DNA of 64,000 nucleotides from Anisodus tanguticus (taxonomy: Eukaryota > Streptophyta > Magnoliopsida > Solanales > Solanaceae). Numbering within the stretch: the stretch's first letter is position 1; every line of letters begins with the position of its first letter. The stretch covers positions 8,316,142 to 8,380,141 of the forward strand of contig CM067555.1 of the NCBI GenBank assembly GCA_034509755.1, read 5' to 3'. The notes beneath the pieces are model-generated. The model was not told the origin of the DNA. It did not search any database and worked only from the letters and a program-made list of their open reading frames with translations. The position numbers and the translations under genes are program-made. Positions 34,471 through 45,300 of the stretch are shown one piece after another.

Positions 34471-35919
34471 CGAAAGATTTTTTTTTTAACACAAAATCAA
34501 ATTTGACTCCAAGTCCCAAACACTCCTCCTCTTTATTTTTTATTTTTTTTAATTTAAACAAAAAAAATAAGGGTCTCTTTTTATTTCTCGTATAGAGCCA
34601 TTAAAAGTATAGTAACAGCCTGGATATAGGAGTGAGGCAGGCAGCTTAGGAGATTGTGAAAGGAGAAAGAGAGGGAATCGGATTATGCAACAAATTCAAT
34701 GTCTATTTCCTAAAACTCAAATATTATACCCTTTGTTACATAAACAATATGTACTCCTCACACGTCAAACTAATATTCAAATATTTATATGATGACTATG
34801 ATTTAAGCAAAGGGCGTGCACTTAGAGGAAAATTTAATTAGAGCACCTGTCTTTCTTTTTTCTTTTCTTCACGGGTTAATTTCTCCTTTCCTTCTTACTT
34901 ATTAATTATTATTATATCTTAAGATAGTAAATTCAAAATTTTGTTCTTTTTTTACAGCTCTACGTGGTGAAATTATGTAGTAAAAGATAAGAGTGATTTT
35001 GTTATCGAAGAAGGCGTAGTGGGTCTGTTTTGGGAGTAGGGATAAAGAAAAATGTAGTCACATGACATGAGAGAGAAGCGTTTTATTAGAATACATTAAG
35101 GCACAAGTAACGATTAATTAGGGTTTTACTTTTACTGTGTTGGCTGTGTATTTCACTGTTCAGTCACACTATCTTTTTTACAGCTTTACTCATTAAGGTC
35201 GAACATATTGTTTATACTTTTTACCCAAAGGAACATTTTGAGAACTGGATAATAGTTAATGTTAGTATAGGTTTTAGGTTTCAAGTGTTTGTTTCAGTTA
35301 TTACAATGACTTTGTGATAGTAGAATGACCTATTTAAAAGTTTACTGCACTGTAAAATAGTGATTCTGATCTGATAGCTTCAAATAATAAATTAAATGAG
35401 CTCATAAGATATGAAGGCATCTTATTCCATAACAATGAAAGTAATTTTTTCACTCTTTCATATATTAGGGGTTTTCACCTGAAAAAGAAAATATTTCATA
35501 CTAGGATTCGGGTCCATAACCATGGAAAAAATGCACAAAATCTTATAACACTTACTAATGAGGTCCTATTGATTAGTATTATAGAAAAAATCAATTATAG
35601 GCATTAATGCGATTAGATTCGCGTTTCATAGACAAATTTGTGTTAGAATATGTATAGTGTTTACATGAATGGTTCAGAATTTCTAAATCATGGATGCTCA
35701 ACTATTTTTAATCTGAAAATTGCTACTGAGATTGGATATATGCTTCGTTAATTTAATTGCATAGATTACAGAGTATTATATATATAAGGAATAGTTGGCA
35801 TTGTACCTTTTTGAATAGGAACCACCATAATGTGGCTATTAGATGTATATTATAAGTGAAGTGAATCAAGCACAAATAAGCACTTCATAGTTCATATACA
35901 ATTTGTCCTATCTGATTGG
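34471..35919. other. Intergenic, nothing recognised
   Basis: AT-rich with poly-T and poly-A runs. No coding signal. Confidence 0.35.
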
Positions 35920-36021
35920 TAAGGGTTAATTCTGACCGAATTTGTTGATGAGTGGAACAAGGGAGACGCCAAAGAACTGAAGAAGTGATAGATACAACAA
36001 ATTTGGTAAGAATTAACCTTA
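35920..36021. repeat. 27-bp imperfect inverted repeat
   Basis: TTAATTCTGACCGAATTTG on the left (35920-35947) pairs with CAAATTTGGTAAGAATTAA on the right (35995-36021), about three differences, with a loop of about 47 bases. Confidence 0.75.
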
Positions 36022-37640
36022 GGATTTGTATTTTAAGTTGATTACAATAAGCATAGTGAAAGTATATTTATGTCCTAGAGACAATCTCTATTAGGACAAA
36101 TGTACTTTATACACATTCGTATTATTATTAATGGAGATGAATATTTTGGCATTTGCAATTATTGAATTATTATTTGATTGTTTGTAATTATTCATTAATG
36201 TGCATCTCTTGAGCTTACGTTGTCATTAGTAGAGTGAGATATTGATGATAGAGCGTAACTCTTAAAATAGCCTCGACTAATGATCATCGAGAATGGAATA
36301 TCGATGATATGTGATAAGTCGACATGTGGTCTGCATCACATCCTTAGAGGATGTAGTATGTCTCACCTGCTACGAGTAATGGCTACTCGTGATGGACACA
36401 TGGATACTTTGGAAGTATTGGTATACCCAGCTGATATAATGTTTGTTATACTTGTTTAAAGTATGATCAGCGTGTGGGAGATAAAAGTCCTTAGACTTGA
36501 GGTCAATACGCGCCCTGTCTACAAAGTAATGTACTTTGATCCCGTCCTAAGATCAAATGCCTTATAGGTTGAGATACGGCTTGTATTGGGTACATTACGA
36601 TGTGGATTGAAGACGGTAGTTGAGCCAAGATTGGGATTCATTCCTCGGATGTATATTCGAGAGAACACTCGGATTCTCAGTGATATTAGGTTGACTAAGT
36701 CATTGGCCAACGCAATAGACATATTTAGAATATGGTCTAGTTGTCAACTAATATAGAGGAGATACAATGATTAAGCCATTTGGATAGACACTTGACAAAT
36801 CCTAAGCTTGATCGGGTGTGTCGTGAATGAAAGGATTTTATCTTACCACATAAAGGTTAAGTTTACTGGATTCACGTAAACGTACTTCACATATTGAGTT
36901 CAGCTTCCGGCGCCGTCTAGGAGTTCTGTGTAGACCTTAATTTGATTAATGTCGATATGAGAAGGCCTGTAGGGTCACACTATGTCGATTGTCTGTTTCG
37001 ATCTAAGGATGTATCGAGAGAGTAATTAAATGTTCGATTTGGAATCGAGATATTTAAATGAATAATGATTATTTTAATTAAGTCAAAATTGGATTTTGGA
37101 TTTAATTAAGAATGCACGAAAAATAAATCGAGACAGTGTAGGAGCACGTCGAGCGCAACGATGCCCAGGGCCGCGGCGCAGTGCAGGCGCATGTCGAGCG
37201 CTGCGACGCCCATACCCTAGGGCCACGACGCCTTTGCCTCGAATTTTGGGTCAGGCCCAAGGTCAAACCCTAATCTGAGTTTGACCTATTTTTCAACTAT
37301 AAATAGAGGCATTCACATCATCATTCATACACCAATTTCTGAAAATCATTCTAAGCCTTAGAGACTTAGAATCAAATAATCTCTCGAACCTCTGTCGAAT
37401 TTCCTAGATTTCTGAAGGAGAAATACTTTGAAGCTTAGAGCTTGCAATCGGAAGGGCAATCACGTGTGCACCTCACAGTTGATAAAGATTCCAGATAATT
37501 CTAACTTGTAAGTGTATGCCTTATGTTTTCAAGTTTAATTGTTGTATAACCATACCAGAAATGTTGTTGGGATAAGTAAGAAACAAAATTTTAAACTTTC
37601 ACTGTGCCTTACTTATGTGCTTTGTACCCAACAAAACCCT
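35920..37640 (+). repeat. LTR-like sequence, boundaries uncertain
   Basis: A TATA box CTATAAATAGAGG at about 37296-37308 sits just downstream of a GC-rich block (37140-37265) and is followed by UTR-like sequence ending near TACCCAACA at 37630. This layout (GC-rich block, TATA, short leader) resembles the solo LTR at 62244-63287 read on its own strand. I found neither matching TG..CA ends nor a target duplication, nor any internal retrotransposon domain. Confidence 0.35.
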
Positions 37641-38146
37641 ACACATAGTTGATCAGTAATAAATATAAATTTGAGATTGAGATACATCATGATAAGATGC
37701 GTAGCTAAGATTTTGATTTATATTTAACATATATATATATGAGTTAAATTAAGCATTCTAATTGGTAAATTATACCCTATTAGATGTATTTTTTCTGTGT
37801 CTAGGTTTTGTCGATAATTTTCAATTAGGTTGTTCAATTCACCAAACTTGATGGGTCGAAGATGAGCGGTGATTTGCTTATATATTATTTTGTTAAATGG
37901 CATGATTGTGAAATGATTATGCATGATATGAGACGAAATGAGAATTTAAAAGTTTTGATGAGTATTATAAGTTGTGTATGATTTGAAAAGTTTGCATTTA
38001 CTTGGGACATATCCTTATGAGTATATGCTAAGATTCTGGTAATTAAATGTTTACGTTTGATTTAGAAAGTTGAGCTTTGCTTGAGATTATTAACATGCGA
38101 GACTTAATATAATACTAGATAATTATCATTATCACAAAGTATTATG
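37641..38146. other. Intergenic, nothing recognised
   Basis: AT-rich, no gene. Confidence 0.35.
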
Positions 38147-39675
38147 CAACAACAACATACATAGTATAATACCATCAAATGGGGTCAGGAGAGGGTAGAG
38201 TATACGCAGACCTTATCCCTACCTTGTGAAGGTCGGGAGGCTATTTTCGATAGACCCTCGGCTCAAGAAAGATACAAAGATAACAGTAATAGAAATAATA
38301 TAATTAGATAAATGAAGTAATTAAACAGTCAAATCATAATAGAGATCTAAAAAAATATAAGCTAATGTACAAAGATAATAATACCCTTAGTACAGAAAAG
38401 AAATCTTCGCGGAAACCTACTAGCCCTCTACCCTGATACTCGACATCCACACCCTCCTATCACGGGTCATGTCCTCAGTAAACTGAAGTTGCATCATATA
38501 TTGCCTAACTCCTTCCTTTCCTCAAGCCCACTACTACCAACCTCTCACACCTCCTCACTGGAGCATCTGCGCATCTCCTCTGCACATGGTCGAACCATCT
38601 CAACCTTCCTTCCCGCATCTTGTCCACGGGGGACACTCCTACCTTATCCCTGAATCACTTCATTTCGGATCATATCTATCATGGTATACTCGCACATCCA
38701 TCTTAGCATCCGCATCTCAGCTACATTCATCTTCTGGGCATGCGCTTTCTTAACTGGCCAACACTTCGCCCTATACAACATAGTCGGTTTGACCACCACT
38801 TTGTAAAACTTTCCCTTAAGTCTAGGCGGCACATTCTTATCGCACAACACACCTGATGCGAGCTTCCATTTCATCCATCCCGCCTCAGTACGATGTGAGA
38901 CATTGTCATCAATCTCGCCAATGTCTTGGATGATCGACCTCAGATACTCGAATCTTTATCTTTTGGGGATGACCTGAGTATCAAGCCGCACGTCCTCATC
39001 TGCAACATGAATCACACAGCCGAACTTGCACTTCAAGTACTCTGTCTTAGTCCTGCTCAACTTGAAATCTTTTGACTCCAGGGTCTGTCTCCAAACCTTC
39101 AGCTTTGCGTCTCGTCAATCAGTACAATGTCATCAGCAAATAGCATACACCAAGACACATCTCCTTGAATGTGACGCGTTAGTGCGTCTATCGCCAAGGC
39201 AAACAGAAACGGGCACAGAGCAGATCCCTAATGCAAATCCATCATGACTAGGAAGTTTTCAGAGTCACCTCCTACTGTCTTCACCTGGGTCTTAGCTCCA
39301 TCATAAATGTTTTTAATCGCTCTAATGTATGCTACATGAATACCTCTAGCTTCCAGACATCTTCATAGCATTTCTATAAAACGAACACCTTGTGTAAGTC
39401 TCTCTTCCTCTCCCTATATTGCTCCACCGACCTGCTCACAAGGTGAATGACTTCTGTAGTCGAACACCCCGACATGAATCCGAATTGGTTCTTCGAAATA
39501 AACACTATGTTATTCTTGCTTCCACCACTCTCTCCCACAGTTTCATCGTATGGTTCAACAACTTGATACCCCTATAATTGTTGTAATTTTGAATATTTCC
39601 TTGTTCTTGTACAACGGGATTATCGTACTCCATCTTCACTCCTGAGGCATCTTCGGCACAAAGTACTACGGTGGT
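38147..39675 (-). mobile_element. RTE-type LINE, 5'-truncated copy 2, with RT
   Basis: On the minus strand RT is legible across several frames: NNYRGIKLLNHTMKLWE (near 39540-39600), then the catalytic SWCMLFADDIVLID (39110-39155), and the C-terminus KGKFYKVVVKPTMLY and KMNVAEMRMLRWMC (38874-38644). The 3' tail ends with CAACAACAACATAC at 38147. The endonuclease domain is missing. Frameshifts show it is dead. Confidence 0.8.
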
Positions 39676-40240
39676 TGCTATTTTTTTCTTAAGTACATAT
39701 TACACATTCTAATTACCTTTTTGCCAAGACATGATCGCTATAGTTTAATTTTTTTTATTTTTGGCATAAATTAAAACTGTCACTTTCAAGAAATTAATAA
39801 ATTATTAGTGCTATGAAAAGGGATAAAAGTCCAAGTGTAAATAGATCAAAGAATTCTAGTCACATGATCTCCATTAGATGGCACTATAGCTAACTAATTG
39901 AGTTGATTCGACACTAATTGAGTCGATTCGACTCAATCAACAAGTCAAAATAAGCCTAAAGAATGTCAACAAATTAATGATGTTAGAAAATTCAGATAAA
40001 ATAGATCTGCATAGAACTGCATTTCTTAAGGTTGACGTATAGTATCTATTATAATATCATCAAAATATATAATGGTAGTTTTATATATTCATTAATGGTT
40101 CCTCAATTAAGATAACTGCGTAAACCTCAATTCAATTTGGTAAAATAAAATAAAACAATCTAAAATAGATGCATGAAACTTCTAACGATTACATAAAGCT
40201 GAGAAATTAAATTCTAAATAGTGATATCTTTTTTTTGTGC
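39676..40240. other. Intergenic, nothing recognised
   Basis: AT-rich, no gene. Confidence 0.35.
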
Positions 40241-40263
40241 GGGGGGGAGAGGGGGGGGGGGGG
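40241..40263 (+). repeat. G-rich tract
   Basis: G7, AGA, then G13. Third long G/C run in the window. Confidence 0.9.
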
Positions 40264-40538
40264 TCTTAGAGGGGTCCAGCAAGTTCCCTTAGAAGGCTAC
40301 AAAACTCGGATAGTATGGGTTCTAAACGACACAAGTTACATAAACCCCACTACTTGTTTCTTAAGTGTCCTCATGTATTTTTATTATCTCACTCGTTTCT
40401 ACACTTCTAATATATACATATACATATACAATGGGTATACATAATTCTCATTTCTTTAAGGTCAATCCCACCCTGATTCTCTCTTCTTTTCTATTTCAGT
40501 TTTCTACATATGGTTTTCGAAACTCGCTAACCAAGTAC

Positions 40539-40727
40539 AGATAGAATATACACCATATATTCCTGTGATATTATTAGTGACTTTGTACATTTGTAATTAT
40601 AATAGTAATTTTTGTATTTGAAAAATGTATATTTGATTTCCGTAATAATAGGCTAGGTTTACTATTGTATATCATGTATATAAACCAATTACATTAATGA
40701 AAATAATCAAGATATTATTCTCTTTCA
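40539..40727 (+). repeat. 5' LTR of Copia-3
   Basis: Aligns base for base with 43958-44147 with scattered substitutions. Ends in CTCTTTCA just before the primer-binding site. Confidence 0.9.
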
Positions 40728-40851
40728 TGGTATCAGCAGTCTAGGGCAAACTTATTTTCTTCTCCACCACAATTCTGCCGCCCTACTCCCCTTCGGTCGT
40801 CCCTTCAAAAAAAAAAATCTGAAACCCCAATTCTACTACTGTTCCTTAATC

Positions 40852-42172
40852 ATGTCTAACACAAAGAATACCTTTCATCCTGCCCTTGTAGTCTCCAACA
40901 TAAAGAACAAAATCCATGTCGTCCTTGAATGGAAAACGTCCAATACGCAATGTGGGCAGAACTCTTTAAAATTCACGACAGGTCTCATAGAGTCCTTCAT
41001 CACAGCGTCAAACCAGAAAAAGGCAATGAGAAGGTGCCTTCCACTGATGATGAAATAGAGTTGTGGGAAACTCTTGATGCTACAGTCCTCCAATAAATTT
41101 ATTCCACCATCTCTACGGACCTCTTACAAACTATTATTTAACCCGATGCCACAACAATGGAAGCTTGGAATAGGTTGCGTGATATATTCCAAGATAACAA
41201 AAACTCTCGTGTCGTGACTCTTGAGCAAAAATTCTCTCACACAACTATGGAGGATTTTTCGAATGCCTCTTCCTATTGTCAAAGGCTAAAGGAGTTGTCG
41301 GACCAACTCAAGAACGTTGGCGCGCCGTTCACTAATGACCGTCTCGTTCTTTAGATGGTTGTGGGCCTCTCCGAGGCCTATAATGGGGTTGGCACTCTCC
41401 TTCGCCAAAGAAATCCTCTCCCGCCGTTCTATCAAGCACGTTTCATGCTCACCCTAGAAGAGGCAGGGTTGGCTACAAAGACCGCAATCGAAACACATTT
41501 CGCCATGATGGTGGCCAAGTCATGCGATACCACTGATCCTCAATCATTCTCTGAAAATTATAACCAAAACCGCAACAACGGTGGTGGCAAAAAGGGCTAA
41601 AATTGGAAAAATGGTGGCAAAAATCATCGCGGCGGTGACAACAGTAGTGGCGGTGGCGGTGGAGGTGGCGGTGGCGGAAGTGGCAGAGGGCGGAGTGGCG
41701 ACCAGTAAGGGCTTGGGCCAGTGGGCAGTGGCCGTGGGGCTGGTCCAGTGGGTAGTGGCCTACTCCACCTTGTTCGTTTCCAGCGCAATATTGGGCCATG
41801 CCCAATGGCCATCAACAGCAGCCGACTCGGTAGAACCAGGTCTGGCAGCAGCCTGGACTTCTTGGGCCTCGGCCACAGCAGGCCTTTGCTGTTGCGGGCC
41901 CAACAACAGCTCCGACCCACACGGATATTGAGGCAGCGATGCATACACTTGGGCTAAATCCTCCGAATAAAAATTGGTATATGAACACCAGTGCTACTTC
42001 TCACATAACGTCCACACTAGGTAATCTCTCGTCTTATTTCAATTTGAGCAAAAATTGTGGCATAATTATTGGTAATGGTAATTCAATTCCAATTCGCAGT
42101 TATGGTCACACAAAATTGTCTCCCCCGAACCCTCCTTTAGCCCTAAAAATGTCCTTCATGCTCCTCAATTAA
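40852..42172 (+). pseudogene. Copia-3 gag-protease remnant
   Basis: Gag pieces at 40852-41058, 41157-41354 and 41355-41600 (with a stop between the last two) match Copia-5 gag (RLRDIFQDN, YCQRLKELSDQLKNVGAP). The nucleocapsid region (41600-41900) is G/R-rich and out of frame, with no zinc knuckle. The protease at 41939-42172 reads WYMNTSATSHI, so the catalytic DTGA has become NTSA: the enzyme is dead even if expressed. Confidence 0.8.
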
Positions 42173-42499
42173 AAATTTGTTGTAAGTTCGTAAATTTACA
42201 ACTGATAACTCGGTTTCTGTTAATTTTGACTCTTTTGGATTTTCTGTGAAGGATTTATGAACGGGGATACCTCTAATGAGATGTAATAGTAGGGGCGAGC
42301 TCTATCCACCACCACCACCACCACTAAACAAGCCACACCATCATCGTTTGCCACTTTAGCACCTTCCTTATGGCATGCGTGTTTGAGTCATCCAGGAGCG
42401 TCTGTTTTATCCTTTCTTTAAAATAATAAATTTATTGAGTGTAATAGTGATCGTTGCACTAATGTTTGTCCTTCTTGTCCTCTTGGGAGACATGTTAAA

Positions 42500-42742
42500 T
42501 TGTCGTTTATGGCTTCCAATTCTAGTACTTTATTGCCATTTGATATTATTCATAATGATCTTTGGACATCTCATGTTTTGAGCTCTATCGGTCACCGTTA
42601 TTATGTGTTAATTTTGGATGATTATTCTATTTTTTTGTGGACATTTCCATTATCTAAAAAGTCTCCGATTTTTTTCACATTCCTATCATCTAGAGCATTC
42701 CAAGTCTGGCTCTCTCAAAAGCATGGCCCATTCATTAGCTGA
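42500..42742 (+). pseudogene. Copia-3 integrase fragment and deletion junction
   Basis: DIIHNDLWTS with the first catalytic Asp and LILDDYSIFLWTFPLS are present; after about FLSSRAFQ (near 42700) the sequence passes directly into RT (LALSKAWPIH read in another frame, then TAG). This is the deletion point. Confidence 0.8.
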
Positions 42743-42744
42743 AC

Positions 42745-43105
42745 GTGAAAAATGCGTTCTTACACGGTGAACTCAAGAAAATGGTATACATGCATCAGCC
42801 CTTGGGTTTCAGGGATCCCGATCATCCTAACCATGTGTGCTTGCTGAAGAAGTCCTTGTATGGGCTAAAACAAGCCCCTCGGCCTGGTACAAAAGGTTTG
42901 CAGATTATGTATCTACTCTTGTGTTTTTTTACATCAGGTCTGATCATTCTATGTTCATATACCGTCACGGTACTTCTATGACATACATTCTGTTATATGT
43001 GGATGATATTATATTGACTGCTTCCTCTGACAAACTGCGCAAGTCTATCATATCTCTTCTCAGCTTCGAATTTGCTATGAAGGACTTGGGGTCGTTGAGT
43101 TATTT
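42745..43105 (+). pseudogene. Copia-3 reverse transcriptase remnant
   Basis: KNAFLHGELKKMVYMHQPLG, LLKKSLYGLKQAPRP and, in the second frame from 42837, SAWYKRFADYVST and the catalytic YVDDI. One frameshift near 42890. Confidence 0.8.
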
Positions 43106-43960
43106 TTGGGTATTATTGTCACTCGTCATGCAGGTGGTCTATTTCTCTCTCAGAGGATATATGCAACTGAGATTATTGAACGGGCTGCCATGTTATCCTG
43201 TAAGTCATCTCCTACTCCGGTTGACACTAAACCGAAGCTGAGTGCTACATCTAGCACACCATACGAGGATCCCTCCCACTATCATAGTCTTGCAGGGGCT
43301 CTTCAATATCTCACATTTATGAGGCCCGATATTACTTATGCAGTGCAGCAGGTGTGTTTATTCATGTATGATCCGAGGGAAGAATACATGCACGCTCTCA
43401 AATGCATTGTGCGTTACATTCAGGGCACTCTTAATTACTGTTTGGACTTATATCCATCATCAATATCCACTCTCATGTCTTATACAGATGCCGATTGGGG
43501 TGGATGTACAGATATCAGGCGTTCGACATCTGGTTATTGTATGTTTCTTGGTGATAACTTGGTCTCTCGGTCGGCTAAACGCCAGACTACTTTATCGCGA
43601 TCCAGCGCGGAGGCCGAATATCGAGGGGTGGCCAATGTGGTGTCTGAGTCTTATTGGTTGTGTAACCTCGTCTTAGAGCTTCATTTTCCTATTCGGAAAG
43701 CTACCTTGGTCTACTGCGATAATGTTAGTACGATATATCTCTCGGGGAATCCTGTCCAACATCAGTGCACTAAACATATCGAGATGGATATTTACTTTGT
43801 TCGCGTAAAGGTAGCTCGTGGACAAGTACGTGTCTTGCATGTCCCATCACATTATCAAATTGCTGACATATTTACTAATGGTCTTCCCTTAGTTTTGTTT
43901 GAAGATTTTAGGGACAATCTCAGTGTACGACAACCGTCCGCTATGACTGCAGGGGTTTGA
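43106..43960 (+). pseudogene. Copia-3 RT end / RNase H, one intact 284-residue frame
   Basis: The best-preserved RNase H in the window. The acidic residues are visible in DADWGGC, SAEAEYRGVANV, YCDNVSTIYL and HYQIADIF. The frame runs to the stop immediately before the 3' LTR. It belongs to a dead element (see the deleted integrase), so it is listed as a pseudogene. Confidence 0.85.
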
Positions 43961-44147
43961 TAGAATATACACCGTATATTCCTGTGATATTATTAATGAT
44001 CTTGTACATTTGTAATTATGGTAGTAATATTTTGTATTAGAAAAATGTATATTTGATTTTCGTAATTATCGGCTAGGTTTACTATTGTATATCATGTATA
44101 TAAATTAATTACATTAATGAAAATAATTAAGGAATTAATTTCTTGTA
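43958..44147 (+). repeat. 3' LTR of Copia-3
   Basis: Starts TGATAGAATATACACC, with the same internal landmarks as the 5' copy (ATCATGTATATAAA). Confidence 0.9.
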
Positions 44148-45300
44148 GTAACTATTATAATCTAAGTTTGCACTAAGTAAGTTTACTAAAAGGGAAAATA
44201 AGACGTTTTCCAGTCTAAGAACACGAACATGATACATTGATTAAACAAGAGATCCTAACTAATCACTCCCTGTATTCCTTGCGAAAAAAAAAAAACTTTG
44301 CCCCATCCTTTAGACAAACTAGTTCTATATATGATTTCAAATTAGAAGCTCTACTTTTAGGCTTATGAACCGGAAATAGGTCCCTTTCAATGTTGGCCAT
44401 GCTTTTAGAAGCTTATAAGTAGTACGGAGTATTATTTTTCAAAAATAATAATAAGTGGTAGTAGTATTTTGATTGAAAAGGTGTTTTATAGGTTCTTAAA
44501 ACATGTCCCTTGTCTCTTTTCTTTCTCTCCTTAATATATCATTTCATGAAAGTAGGAATACTAGTAATGAAATATTTTTGGTCTAATTAACTCGCTAATT
44601 ATCATGACCACGTTCTAATGAGTAATTTGTTGAGGGAACAACGACAATGTGCAAAATATATATCTTTCTTTTTTCGCTTTCCCAATTCTTAATAATCAAT
44701 AATGAAAGATTATCTTATTTTAAAAGGACTAATATATAGATTTTAGTAACTTTATCATGCACCTTTATCCCATGTTTCATTGCTTCTAATCTAGTTACTT
44801 ATTGGATAGGTAAACAATTGTTTCTTCAACCTCAATTTTCTCAAATATATTTTTTACGGTCTTAAAGCATTACATTTTTCATATCCTTAAAAATGGACTA
44901 CAAATGGTTTCTTTTCTCTTCTCTATGGAATAGAGAAAACAATTCTTTTAAGAAGTTGTTATTCTTTATTTTTTCCCGAAGAAAAAAGAAAGAAATATTA
45001 AATTCTTGTTATTGATCTTTTCCCCCTATCCCTCTATGTAATAGAATTTTTTAAATGATAATAATAAAAAAAAACTAAACCCATGGAAAAGGAAGTCAAA
45101 TGTGTGGCAGCAAAATAATTGAGAAAAAAAGAAACAATAGTGGCAACCCAATTTCCAGCAGCTAAAACAAAGACTATTCCAAGGAATATTAATTAGAGTA
45201 CAATATAGAATATAGTGTTGTATTCTGCACTGACTTTAGGTCACCCTAGTCCCAATATTAGTTTCTTGTTTAAATTCATGGAGCCCCAAACTTAATTAGA
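44148..45300. other. Intergenic, nothing recognised
   Basis: AT-rich sequence between Copia-3 and arm B of the inverted duplication. Confidence 0.35.

Larger units (their letters stand above)
40539..44147 (+). mobile_element. Copia-3: LTR-bounded copia with an internal deletion
   Basis: 3609 bases on the plus strand; LTRs 40539-40727 and 43958-44147, both about 189 bases. The primer-binding site TGGTATCAGCAG follows the 5' LTR, and GACTGCAGGGGTT precedes the 3' LTR. Gag, protease, start of integrase, RT and RNase H are in order, but about 1.25 kb running from mid-integrase into RT is missing relative to Copia-5. The outer bases are mutated (AG for TG on the left, TA for CA on the right). The flanks AGTAC and GTAAC are only a rough match, so the target duplication is unproven. 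Confidence 0.88.

Noticed and set aside
41581..41957. Several overlapping Val/Ala- or Gly/Arg-rich frames on both strands
   Set aside because: All read the GC-rich nucleocapsid region of Copia-3 in different phases.
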